Below, piece by piece: positions 7,451 through 16,029 of a stretch of DNA of 64,000 nucleotides; within the stretch, counting starts at the first letter, position 1, and each line of letters opens with the position of its first letter. A program made the position numbers and the translations under genes. The DNA comes from Siderastrea radians. Its lineage: Eukaryota; Cnidaria; Anthozoa; Scleractinia; Rhizangiidae. Below the pieces are notes generated by a model. That model did not search any database and was not told where the DNA came from. It saw nothing but the letters and a program-made list of their open reading frames with translations. Location of the stretch: assembly GCA_964017195.1 (NCBI GenBank), contig OZ024896.1, positions 31,952,807 through 32,016,806 on the forward strand, in the 5' to 3' direction.

Positions 7451-8616
7451 CGTCGTCGGCGTCGTTTGCGCGGTCGAAGGGATGTCACGTCACCACGAGC
7501 AATCCAACTATTGTACTTGTCGGGCCACCCTTTCCACTTGACCAACCAACGATCTTTTTGACGCTTAAGTACCTTTTCGATGCGAAATACATCGGACACC
7601 TGGACTTTTTGTAAATCCTCTTCATAAAACGTGCCTTGGATGGGGGTCTCATCCCATTCGTGAATCTTATAGGTGGGCACGGGCCCCGGGATCACACGAT
7701 GCACCACAAACACTTCTTCGGTCCAACCGGGGAGATAGCCTTTTTCAAAGGTCCGATGAATCGTGTTCAGACGGACCCGATCCCCGACTTTGAATTGGGG
7801 TTTTTTCCGACCTTTCAATCGCTTGCTGTACAATCGTTTCCACACGGCTTCTTCGTTGTCCCACGTCACGTCTTCGGGGGGCATACCAATACTTCGATGA
7901 CGGGTGGCATTGTACCCTTGCACCAACTGGGGTAAGACATTGTCAAAGCGTAAGGTGTTGGCCGTGGTCAAATAACGGTACAACCGTTCTTTCAAGGTCC
8001 GATTAAATCGTTCCACCACACTGGCTTTGGCATCCCCTTCGGTGGAAAAATGGTGAATGTCTTGCTCCTCCGCCCATCGTTGAAAGGTCCGATTGTAAAA
8101 TTCTTTCCCTCGATCCGTTTGCAATCGGTTGGGGTGCCGCCCTCCTTGTCTCACAATCTTCTCAAAGGCTTTCACGAGGGCCACGCCGGTTTTGGTTTTC
8201 AACGGTTGGACCCATGCGTACTTGGACAACACATCCACGACCGTCAATAAGTAGCGTATACCCCGATTATGTTTGGCCAACCGTTGCACTTCCACTAAAT
8301 CCGCGGCCCATTGATCGTCCAACCCCCCTACGACCACGGGTAAGGTAGCAAAACGACGACGTCGTGGTTTATGCAAGGTGTAGCCCACATCCTGTTCCAA
8401 GACCTGTTGGGCTTTTTTCAAAGGGAGACCCTGGGCTTTGGCAAACCGTTGCACCCCGCCTAAACTCCCCGGGGCGCTAGGATCGTGGTAACGGCTTAAC
8501 CATTGTTGCGAGACCTTGCTTTTCTTCGTTGACGACACAGGGCGTTTGCTTCTCTTCAACTTTGTTGTTGTTGACCAGCGTTGAGTTTTCTTTCGAGGGG
8601 CCATACGTTCTGACAT
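7447..8616 (-). CDS. Retroviral-type integrase with C-terminal chromodomain
   Basis: A 389-residue DDE integrase. The basic N-terminus is followed by the catalytic core: WAADLVEV (Asp106), LQTDRGKEF (Asp168) and VVERFNRTLKE (Glu202), with 33 residues between the last two. An SH3-like region (KVGDRVRLN) follows, then a chromodomain (RIEKVLKRQKDRWLVKWKGW, about residues 340-375) and an Arg-rich tail. This layout is diagnostic of Polinton/Maverick and adintovirus integrases, which insert the element into chromosomes; the chromodomain may direct it to methylated histone tails. The frame is intact, so the copy may be young. Confidence 0.95.
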   Translation of the reverse strand: MSERMAPRKKTQRWSTTTKLKRSKRPVSSTKKSKVSQQWLSRYHDPSAPGSLGGVQRFAKAQGLPLKKAQQVLEQDVGYTLHKPRRRRFATLPVVVGGLDDQWAADLVEVQRLAKHNRGIRYLLTVVDVLSKYAWVQPLKTKTGVALVKAFEKIVRQGGRHPNRLQTDRGKEFYNRTFQRWAEEQDIHHFSTEGDAKASVVERFNRTLKERLYRYLTTANTLRFDNVLPQLVQGYNATRHRSIGMPPEDVTWDNEEAVWKRLYSKRLKGRKKPQFKVGDRVRLNTIHRTFEKGYLPGWTEEVFVVHRVIPGPVPTYKIHEWDETPIQGTFYEEDLQKVQVSDVFRIEKVLKRQKDRWLVKWKGWPDKYNSWIARGDVTSLRPRKRRRRR

Positions 8617-8918
8617 TCATCCCATAACGTTGATATGGTAGGGATGGTGTGGGGATGCGCCTTTTGAATGATTCGATACCATCGCCACGCCTCTGGGTGG
8701 GCTTTTAACCATACGACAAACACCACCCATCGATACAGGTTACGATCCACGTGGGTTTCTTCAAAGACGTGGAGAGGGTGTGCGTCCTCGGGACATGGGG
8801 GAATCGGGATGGGGGGCCCGGGTTGGTGATCATATAACACTTGGCACAGGGATTGATGGCATTGCCATTGTCCCAGGGACCAGACAGACTCCCACGCATC
8901 ACACACAACAGACTCCAT
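8556..8918 (-). CDS. Small unknown ORF overlapping the integrase gene
   Basis: A 120-residue ORF from ATG 8918; its last 61 bases overlap the start of the integrase gene in another frame. It is Trp-rich (about ten Trp), with paired Cys/His residues early on and a helical C-terminus. No family is recognised. A TTTTAAAAAGG sequence about 40 nt upstream resembles the element's other promoters. It fills what would otherwise be a 300-base gap, so it is probably real. Confidence 0.45.
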   Translation of the reverse strand: MESVVCDAWESVWSLGQWQCHQSLCQVLYDHQPGPPIPIPPCPEDAHPLHVFEETHVDRNLYRWVVFVVWLKAHPEAWRWYRIIQKAHPHTIPTISTLWDECQNVWPLERKLNAGQQQQS

Positions 8919-8960
8919 GGACTAAATACAAAATTTTATTCCTACTCCTTTTTAAAACCA

Positions 8961-9869
8961 TTAACAGAGACCTAGACGACGACGACCACAGGCGACGGTC
9001 TCGAGATCTTTCTGCCAGTTCTCCACACTGTCACTGTACTTGGGGGGTGGCGGCGCTGGGGCTACCATCATTTCTTGACGGTTCTTGAGCTCTTGAATTT
9101 CTCGTAACAATTGTTTCTCATAATCTGTCAGGGGGCGATCCTCTTTCCTGGGGGCTCGAGGAGGCGGTCCTGGGATGTCATAGCCCCGCTTGGGATACCC
9201 TTGTGCATCACGGGTAGGTATTTCAGCTTGTTGGTCGGCTTTCTTGGGCGGGTTGTCATGAAACCAACTCCAGTACTTGGGGCCCATGGGTTGATCGGCC
9301 CACCGGAAGAAGTCACACGTTTTCTTGGAACAATTCAGAAACAAGCGATCGGGGTTCTGGGTCGAATGGCTCTGTTGCAGCGTGGCGGGTTCCCGGCAAA
9401 AACACTGCAAACAAGTCCACATGTCCAACACTTCTGTATGAGGTTGACTATACACGGCTTTCATATACTCCAGGGCTTGATCTTGGCCACAAAATAGCAA
9501 ACACGGATGCATGGGACATTTCACATACTTCCATCCTTTTTGAGATTCTCGGGCCTCCAAACGCACGTCATGGTAAGGGCATACCATGTAGTCCACCGAA
9601 GGGGGGAATGACTTTCTTTCACTGTTGGCTTTCGCTTGAGCATAGTCCTCCTCATTGTCAAACACGGTCGTCAGAGTGAATTGGGGTGTAGATTGCTCCG
9701 CCATGTCATTCAATTCTTTCATCATCTCTTCCACGGCGGCTCGGGTATCTTCCACCACCTCCCCTACCACCGGATCACAGTCCACGGGCGTCATCGTTTG
9801 AATGGTGTTCTTCTTCTTCTTCTTCCCCTCTGGGGGATGGGTTGTCTTTCTCTTCCGATCGACTGACAT
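8961..9869 (-). CDS. GRF-type zinc-finger protein
   Basis: A 302-residue protein from ATG 9869 (MSVDRKRKTT); an upstream extension has only a GTG. The N-terminus carries a Lys-rich nuclear-type signal, then an acidic helix. The middle has two zinc-binding clusters: CPYHD...CPMHPCLLFC, and a GRF-like finger CLQCFC...NPDRLFLNC...CDFFRW. GRF fingers bind single-stranded or 3'-recessed DNA in TOP3A, APE2 and NEIL3. The C-terminal third is proline-rich with a coiled-coil-like segment (DYEKQLLREIQELKNRQEMM). A replication or repair accessory role is likely. It shares a divergent promoter region with the SLOG gene. Confidence 0.75.
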   Translation of the reverse strand: MSVDRKRKTTHPPEGKKKKKNTIQTMTPVDCDPVVGEVVEDTRAAVEEMMKELNDMAEQSTPQFTLTTVFDNEEDYAQAKANSERKSFPPSVDYMVCPYHDVRLEARESQKGWKYVKCPMHPCLLFCGQDQALEYMKAVYSQPHTEVLDMWTCLQCFCREPATLQQSHSTQNPDRLFLNCSKKTCDFFRWADQPMGPKYWSWFHDNPPKKADQQAEIPTRDAQGYPKRGYDIPGPPPRAPRKEDRPLTDYEKQLLREIQELKNRQEMMVAPAPPPPKYSDSVENWQKDLETVACGRRRLGLC

Positions 9870-9898
9870 CGTGCTGACGATTTTTTCATCCACCCCTG

Positions 9899-9910
9899 CC
9901 TTTTTATACC
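9899..9910 (-). promoter_or_regulatory. TATA box of the zinc-finger gene
   Basis: Minus-strand GGTATAAAAAGG, about 30 nt upstream of the ATG at 9869. It is identical to the box at 5060-5071, which argues for one promoter class across the element. Confidence 0.65.
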
Positions 9911-9926
9911 CATACCGCTACGCTGT

Positions 9927-10024
9927 CATTGGTCAGCTTGTTATGACCTTATAAGGACCTCTTGTCTTCCCATTGGTCAGCTTGCTATGACCTTATAAGG
10001 ACCTCTTGTCTTCCCATTGGTCAG
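9927..10024. repeat. 44-bp direct repeats in a divergent promoter
   Basis: Two complete 44-bp units (9927-9970 and 9971-10014) and the start of a third. Each contains CATTGG (an inverted CCAAT box) and CTTATAAGG. They lie between two divergent genes and probably act as an upstream activating array for one or both. Confidence 0.75.
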
Positions 10025-10031
10025 GTGTTCC

Positions 10032-10039
10032 TATTTAAG
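10032..10039 (+). promoter_or_regulatory. TATA-like box TATTTAAG
   Basis: TATTTAAG lies about 40 nt before the ATG at 10078 and just after the third CATTGG, a normal CCAAT-TATA-ATG spacing for the plus-strand SLOG gene. Confidence 0.55.
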
Positions 10040-10077
10040 AAGGTCCATTGCTGCCTGAATCGTCATTCTCCCAAGCC

Positions 10078-10770
10078 ATGCCCCCAGACATCATGATCGG
10101 GGAACACGATGTGGATGCCTTGGAACTGCAGATTGGTCATGGCCATGTGGTGTACACTGGGGGAGCCAAAGGCACGGATGAACTCGCCGAACAACTGGCC
10201 AAACAGTTTGGGATGCAAGTCGAAGTGCTCGTCCCCCCGAACCATCCTCGAGCCACCTTCATCACCCCGTCCACCGTGGAAGTGCTGATGTTGGCCAACC
10301 CTCATCTTCACCAGGCAGCGGAGAAACTAGGCAAAAAAATGCCCACTCATTTTTACACCCTGCAATTGTTGCAACGCAATTATCAAATTGCCAGGAAAGC
10401 CCATACCCTCTATGCCTTTGGCATTTTGGAACCGGATCATAAACGCGTGAAAGGAGGCACTGGTTGGACTGTGCAATTGGCTATGGATTTAGGCAAACCC
10501 GTCTACCTCTTTGACATCCCCAGTCAAACGTGGTACCGCTCGGACCATTACTACCAAGTCAACGAGAATGCCGCCACCCTGGTCACTGGCAGTCAATTTG
10601 TCCCTTGGGGCCCCAAAAAGCCCACCCTTCATCAAAGCAGTGCCGTGGTAGGATCCCGGGAGGTGGACGACAAAACCCGAGCTGAAATTCAAGCCTTGTT
10701 CAACCGCACCTTCTGTCTCCCCGAGAACATTGATCAATTACGTATGGAACTGGAAGACTTTCATTTGTAA
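10078..10770 (+). CDS. SLOG-like Rossmann-fold protein (DprA/YspA-related)
   Basis: A 230-residue protein from ATG 10078; an upstream in-frame TTG is less likely. Residues 22-41 (GHVVYTGGAKGTDELAEQLA) match the strand-GGA.G.D-helix signature of SLOG/DUF2493/DprA-type domains. A second block, KGGTGWTVQLAMDLGKPVYL (125-144), matches the second ligand-contacting loop, and ARKAHTLYAFG (105-115) is a core strand. SLOG domains bind nucleotides or NAD-derived signals, and bacterial examples sense such signals in antiviral systems. It is the only clear gene of the element on the plus strand, behind its own CCAAT/TATA promoter. A role in sensing or removing a host nucleotide signal is speculation; nucleoside or DNA handling are alternatives. 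Confidence 0.7.
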   Translation: MPPDIMIGEHDVDALELQIGHGHVVYTGGAKGTDELAEQLAKQFGMQVEVLVPPNHPRATFITPSTVEVLMLANPHLHQAAEKLGKKMPTHFYTLQLLQRNYQIARKAHTLYAFGILEPDHKRVKGGTGWTVQLAMDLGKPVYLFDIPSQTWYRSDHYYQVNENAATLVTGSQFVPWGPKKPTLHQSSAVVGSREVDDKTRAEIQALFNRTFCLPENIDQLRMELEDFHL

Positions 10771-11046
10771 TGGTTTTAGTTTTTACTTTTTGAATTTGTA
10801 CATAGACCCTTTTTAGTTTTTATTTTTTCCAATTGTAGTTTTTTTCCAATTGTAAATAGGAACGCCCGCGTGGCAAAAGAACACAGACCACCCTTTGTAA
10901 AAAACATCAACTCTTCTTTTTAATTAAAAATTTTAAAAAACTGACATCACTGGTTTTGCACTTGGTCATAAATAGTAGCTCTTGACTCACATGCGTCTTG
11001 ACTCACAATAAAAAACTCAACAGGCATAAAAAATGTTCAAGTCCCT
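10771..11046. other. Intergenic region between convergent genes
   Basis: An AT-rich stretch between the plus-strand SLOG gene and the minus-strand 168-residue gene. It contains repeated TAGTTTTT(A/T)TTTTT motifs and an AATAAA at 11007-11012 suitable for polyadenylating the SLOG transcript. No ORF or RNA gene was seen. Confidence 0.5.
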
Positions 11047-11553
11047 TCAAACAAACAAAACACGTCGTACACGATTGGCTCGTTCCCGTCTGTCCCGTTC
11101 CTCCGCTTTCTTCACTTCCCTGTAAAAATGACTGATGGTCAACCAAGCATTTCCGCAGTAAAGTTCCGGCAGATGCGCCGCCATATAAAAATTAAGTTCC
11201 TCAAAGAGCGCCATACTAATTGGCCAATATTTCTCCTCCCGGGTTGCCACTATACGGCGCTCAATAAAAGGGATGATTCGATTTGCCAGGGCTCTCTTTA
11301 ACCTCTGGTAGGTGACTGCGTGAAGAGGAAGCCCATTCTCTGGCTCCACAAAACAAAGTAAAAATAAACGAAGGAACGCCTCCACACGTTGCCGATTCAG
11401 GGGGCGCCATGACTCCTCCCGTCTCTCGTACATGCGGCGAATTTGGCGCTGGAGGGGCGTCTCCTCTGGTTGCACTCGTCTCCTCAACACCTCCTCTCCA
11501 CTCACATTCATCTCGCTACCAAGGGAACCCAAGGGCGTTCTCGTTTCAGACAT
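11047..11553 (-). CDS. Unknown helical protein, possible early gene
   Basis: A 168-residue protein from ATG 11553 (MSETRTPLG). After a flexible N-terminus it is strongly helical, Arg/Glu-rich, with a hydrophobic core segment (VEAFLRLFLLCFVEPENG) and PISMALFEELNFYMAAHLPEL. The tail is basic (RDRRERANRVRRVLF). No family is recognised; a Bcl-2-like fold was considered but no BH1-type motif is visible. It differs from the rest of the cluster in having an E2F-like site and a TATATAAG box upstream, which suggests early expression. Confidence 0.55.
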   Translation of the reverse strand: MSETRTPLGSLGSEMNVSGEEVLRRRVQPEETPLQRQIRRMYERREESWRPLNRQRVEAFLRLFLLCFVEPENGLPLHAVTYQRLKRALANRIIPFIERRIVATREEKYWPISMALFEELNFYMAAHLPELYCGNAWLTISHFYREVKKAEERDRRERANRVRRVLFV

Positions 11554-11629
11554 TTTTGGCTCACACAACAAACATAAGTCAACAAGGACCGGCTCAAAGC
11601 TAAGAGTGACGTCCTGTGGCCTCCCTTGG

Positions 11630-11652
11630 CTTATATACCCCCATTTTCGCGC
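11630..11652 (-). promoter_or_regulatory. Promoter with TATATAAG and E2F-like TTTCGCGC
   Basis: The minus strand has TATATAAG (11630-11637), about 77 nt before the ATG at 11553. Fifteen bases further upstream is TTTCGCGC as read on the plus strand (11645-11652), a perfect match to the E2F consensus TTTSGCGC. DNA viruses use such sites to couple early genes to S phase. A TGACGTC CRE-like core lies at 11608-11614. Confidence 0.5.
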
Positions 11653-11780
11653 AATGCCTCATGGTCTATCTAAGGAGGGGGGAGGGGGGTCCCCCCTCCT
11701 CGTCCCCGTCCCCCTCCCAAAGTATCATGGGACCTCCTTTTCATTGGTCACTTCCCTCCCATGGGACCCTTTGATTTCTC

Positions 11781-11788
11781 TATAAAAA
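11781..11788 (+). promoter_or_regulatory. Plus-strand TATA box TATAAAAA
   Basis: TATAAAAACC follows a CATTGG box (11743-11748) at a normal distance and points rightwards, into a region with only short ORFs. It implies a transcript running towards the element's right end. Confidence 0.45.
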
Positions 11789-11798
11789 CCACCGTCCC

Positions 11799-11987
11799 AT
11801 TTCATGTTTTCACACTCATCGATGATCTGATTATTCCTTTGCTCTAATGGGGCTACTTAATATTGTCCTACTCCAATTGGTGGGCATCATCCTCATCTTC
11901 TGGCGGTGACAACGACTCAGCTGGAGTTCGGTTTGATGAGGGTTTCATTTCATGTTTTCACACTGATCGATGATCTGATTATTCCTT
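11799..11987. repeat. 41-bp direct repeat
   Basis: Bases 11799-11839 recur at 11947-11987 with one mismatch, starting ATTTCATGTTTTCACACT. A second shared block (GACTCAG(C/T)TGGAGTTCGGT) follows each copy, so the duplicated unit is about 150 bp with diverged middles. Copy 1 directly follows a TATA box. Confidence 0.7.
11847..11909 (+). CDS. Possible 20-residue hydrophobic micropeptide
   Basis: An ATG about 60 nt downstream of the plus-strand TATA box encodes 20 residues, nearly all hydrophobic (MGLLNIVLLQLVGIILIFWR), ending in TGA. It would form one membrane helix with a C-terminal Arg. A chance ORF of this length is common, but the composition and promoter position make it notable. It is preceded by a shorter upstream ATG ORF. 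Confidence 0.25.
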   Translation: MGLLNIVLLQLVGIILIFWR

Positions 11988-11989
11988 CA

Positions 11990-13420
11990 TCTCTAGTCCA
12001 AGCAAGGAGATCATTTCATCGTGGCTAAGGCCGCTTGGCCCCGCCATATCGTCTTCTTCAGAGGTCATGACCAGATGACTCAGTTGGAGTTCGGTCTCTT
12101 TCTTCTGGTGACATGTTGGTCTTCAACACTCTCAACCATGTTGTTATAACAACCACGGAACACTCATATTATTAAAAAGGAACTCATATTATCAAAAAGG
12201 AACTCATCAAAAAGGAACACTCGTATTATCAAAAGGAACACTCGTATTATTAAATAGGAACACTCATATTATCAAAAAGGAACTCCTCCAAAAGGAACCC
12301 TTACACCAGCTTGTACCATTTGTGTTGCGGTTGCGTCATATTATCAAAAAGGAACTCCTCCAAAAGGAACCCTTACACTAACTTGTACCATTTGTGTTGC
12401 GGTTGCGTCATCAAGGTGTGTAACGTTGCTTTTCTTCTTCTGTCATGTCATCCTCTCGGCGGTTTTCCCACTGGAAGTTCGCTCTCGTCACTTGCAGGGG
12501 AAATTCCTCTGATCATGAGCATCCGCGTCACTTGCAGGGGAAGTTTCTCTGGTTACTTGATCGTCAAAAAGGAACACACTCGTATTATTATTAAATAGGA
12601 ACACTCATATTATCAAAAAGGAACTCCTCCAAAAGGAACCCCTCCGAACAATGTAATGGGGGTTAATGATCAGAAGCCTCCTGATCGCTCTCGTCACTTG
12701 CAGGGGAAGTTCCTCCGTGTTAGGATCCCTAACAATGTGGTGGGTGTTTATCACCTTTGTTTGTCGTCGGGGAAGTTCCTCCGAGTCTGTGCTTGTCGAC
12801 AACCAATGGCGAAGAATAACTCCAGTGGTCGGGTCACGTGATCAATGTTCTCGGGGAGACAGAAGGTGCGATCACTCGATCTTAGATTTTCGACGCCATC
12901 TTGGACTCCATCTTGGAGGAGAAACAACTCCGGATTTGGGGATAATTTGGCCCCACTGTAGGGACCCTCTATTGAACATTAAGGAACACTCCAAAAACAT
13001 TTCTCAGTTATTGTAAAAACAAATTTAATAAAAAATATCATTTTTATTTCGTGTTGTTTACAAGGACCACCCCTCTTCCCCAACTTGGACTTTGGACTTT
13101 TGAGCCTGCGTTTTCTCCGCGGTTTTCCTTCCCCTTGAGCCCACGCTCCTTTTTTCATACTCGTCAGCGGTTTCCCATCTCAAATCACGTGACTTCCGGT
13201 TGGATGAGCCCACGATCCAATTTTGACTACTGGTCAGCGGTTTCTCACACCGGAAGTTCCTCTGGTCACGTGATCGCTCTCGACCAATCAGGAGCCTCCA
13301 TTTTCTCCCAACGGGCCCGATGTACTACTCATAGGGAGAAAGCAAATTGGCGGTTAAATTAAAAAGTCTGGGCTCGATTCTGAAGGTCTATTGGTGATCG
13401 AATCTAACTCTAATTTGGCC
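11990..13420. repeat. Repeat-rich right end of the viral element
   Basis: No convincing gene. It holds many copies of an ATTATCAAAAAGGAAC motif (12160-12640), a 72-bp tandem duplication at 12265-12336/12337-12408, and at least three CGTCACTTGCAGGGGAA motifs (near 12493, 12527, 12691) with related GGGAAGTTCCTC copies to 13260. A polyA-like AATAAA and its complement meet near 13028-13050. This is probably the subterminal and terminal-repeat region; the exact end cannot be set because the left terminus is outside the window. Confidence 0.5.
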
Positions 13421-14844
13421 AAAACTTTGTTTGAAGACTACTCTTTCGAGGGCTAAGATTTTTTTGTGTGAGCGAATCGGGCAAATACGACTTTTTGGCG
13501 AAATGTTCGACTGGGTAGTGTAATTTGCGGGTCGCCTAGTTGCATGCCTTGTTCTCTTTCTCTACTTTTGAGCGAGTCCGACTGTTATTTTGAAAATATC
13601 GTTTTCGCGAGCCTTAAATCGCCAAAATGAACACAGAAACACAAATCAAAACACCATGGCAGCAATTTTATGACTTTTTATTTCATTTCCCTCAGTTTTG
13701 AAACTCCTAAATTTCGGCTTTAGTTTTGCTAATTTGATAAACCGACATGGCCATTATAAATGCACAGCCCACCACACAAACAGAGGATGGTGAGCCTGTG
13801 CTCTGGCTCTTCATCTCTGCCTTTTTCTTTGTGTGTGTGTGTGTGTGTGTGCATATTGTGCTTGAAAAAAGTAAACGTTTATATCGTGTACACAATTTTG
13901 TGCGTGGGAAGTGAAGCTTCTAATGTAACTAAGTCCGCTGAGCTGTGTTATCCATGTGAATAAATAATTTCTAGACTCATTTTTCAAAGAAGACCACCTG
14001 AATCTGTCATGGTTTGCTCACAACTGTTAGACACTGGGCCCTGCCCACATGTATACAAACAAGCTTTTTACCAAAGAACACCGAAGTCTGTCACTGTTTG
14101 CTTGTACTTGCACAGGCAGACAATATCAACTGTTTAAGCCTGCTGATGTCACACTATGCTATTTGATCTCATACATTTACAATTATTTGTAACAATTAAC
14201 TTATCCTGGCTTGAATCAAGTGATTGGTAAAAATACTCCAAAATATCCTGAATTTTGCATGTTTTGCTCCCAAATTGGTATACACTGTAAGCCAGATTTG
14301 TGTGGTCTTGTGTGAAATTATGGGGTTTTGCAGATTAATTTCTTACTTGCCATTGACACCCCCAAGAAAAGAACAAAAGAAGAAAGGACAAGGAAGGCAT
14401 GCAACTCTGGTGGTCGTCAAGACTGACAGCCTTCTGAATTTTGCCCAAATTTGTTCTTCTTCCATGGACTGCTCACCATCAAGCCTCAGGCAAATTAAAG
14501 GCTGACAATTTTGAAAGATCTCTGAGAAATATCATTGCAACTACTTGGTTCTGATTACCTAAAATGAAAAGCTACTGTGAGTTATCTAACTTCCTGTGAA
14601 CTCACTACCATCAGAGGATGTGGGGAAAAGAGGTCGATCATAAGGCTATTATCAAACTCAAAGTAATCAAACACAGATGTCACTTTTCTCCCTGGCTGAG
14701 TGAAAACTGACCTTGGTGTTTCCTGGCTCAGTAATGTCTGTAAAGTATTCACAACTTGCGATTTTACAAACTTGCACAACAGATACTCAAATTTTCTTGT
14801 TTATCAGAATGAGAAGACTTAGAAAATCCATACATTGACATGTA

Positions 14845-14882
<38 letters not shown>

Positions 14883-15930
14883 GGTGCTTAAAAATGCATT
14901 TTACAACGTATAGAAGTCTCAATGCTTTTTACAATAAGTTATTTACCTAATCTAAATCTAAATTCACAAGTAGTTCTGGTTATCATGTGAGCTGGTAACA
15001 TTTTCATAAATTCTGTCTCACCAGAAAAAGAAATCAATTCAGCTAGTTTTTCAGAAAACTGTATTTTGAAAACATGTATCTTGACAAAAATGTCTGTCTG
15101 CTGCTTGTGTTTACACTTAGTCTGGTAGACCATCAATAATTATTCACAACTCGCTAGCTCACAACTTGTAAACCTCACACTACAGACACTCAAATTTTTC
15201 TGTTAACCAGAATAAGAAGACTTAAAAAATCCACCTGTGTCACAGTAGTTCTGGTTTGATATGTCAAACTGCTCATATTCTTGTAAATTCCATCTCACCA
15301 GAAGTAGAAGTCAAACTTTGCAGCATTGAATTATATTTGACAAATTTGGATTCCAGTACTCACTTAGTTTAGTCAAATTTGGCAAAATGTGGCAGTCTGA
15401 ATCATTGCTGGAAAGGGACTATTGTTCTACTTAAATTACTAGGAAAGAGACTACGTTCCAGGGGAAAATGTTCAGTGGCCTACATATGCACAGTGCAAAC
15501 CTGGTTTTAGAAACTTTATTAAAATAACATTGACACTGGGCTTCTTTGCATAAATTATAAACTTGGATACATAATAATCTCCCACCTAAAATAATCAGAT
15601 TTTTTGCTCCAATTTTTACGAAAACTGACTTTTATTCCAACCAGTTATTTGAGTTACTGTAGGCAAAAAAAAAAATTACAAAAAGAACTTACAACAACAT
15701 TAATTTGAGCAAGGAAGACATCACTTAACATCACACCAGGGTTGCACTGTAAAAAGGCATACACTGTAAGTGTGTAAGTGTGAAATCTGATAGTAAACTA
15801 GGCTAATAAAACAGGGTTCATACAATAATCGAAGCAATAAAGCCTTACAAAATAGAAATCCAAAAACAATACTGCAGACAATTGTTTTTAAAGAAAACTT
15901 TATTTCGAACCCTGTAAAATATTACTTATA
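13421..15930. other. AT-rich host DNA, no clear gene
   Basis: Host-type non-coding sequence with a (GT)n run at 13833-13852 and an (AAT)n run at 14846-14880. Between 14.6 and 15.4 kb the minus strand shows two or three diverged copies of a segment containing TCTGGTGAGA and AACCAGAACTACT, probably decayed duplicates of one exon region. No intact ORF. Confidence 0.45.
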
Positions 15931-15935
15931 CGTAC

Positions 15936-16029
15936 CTTCAAGACATATTATGTCAACTTCCTGCTTGTGTGTTCCATCTGGTCCCATTAAACACTTGTGT
16001 TTCATCTTTTGGTTGCAACATCACAGAAG
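15936..16029 (-). pseudogene. Decayed exon, copy 2 of an unknown gene
   Basis: A minus-strand segment bounded by an acceptor-like TTTCAG and a donor-like GTACGT. It encodes MGPDGTHKQEVDIICLEG in one frame but its 5' half is out of frame. It is paralogous to 17142-17256 (shared GATGTTGC, QEV(D/N)I and flanking splice signals), so a block of about 1.2 kb was duplicated. Confidence 0.35.

Noticed and set aside
11047..11553. Viral Bcl-2 homolog
   Set aside because: Helical and of suitable size, but no BH1/BH2-like motif or C-terminal membrane anchor is visible.
12150..12650. Possible CRISPR-like array
   Set aside because: Repeats are irregularly spaced, the spacers are themselves repeats, and the context is a eukaryotic genome.
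12311..13362. Several 60-115 codon frames in the viral right end
   Set aside because: They lie in direct repeats, overlap each other and have no coherent composition.
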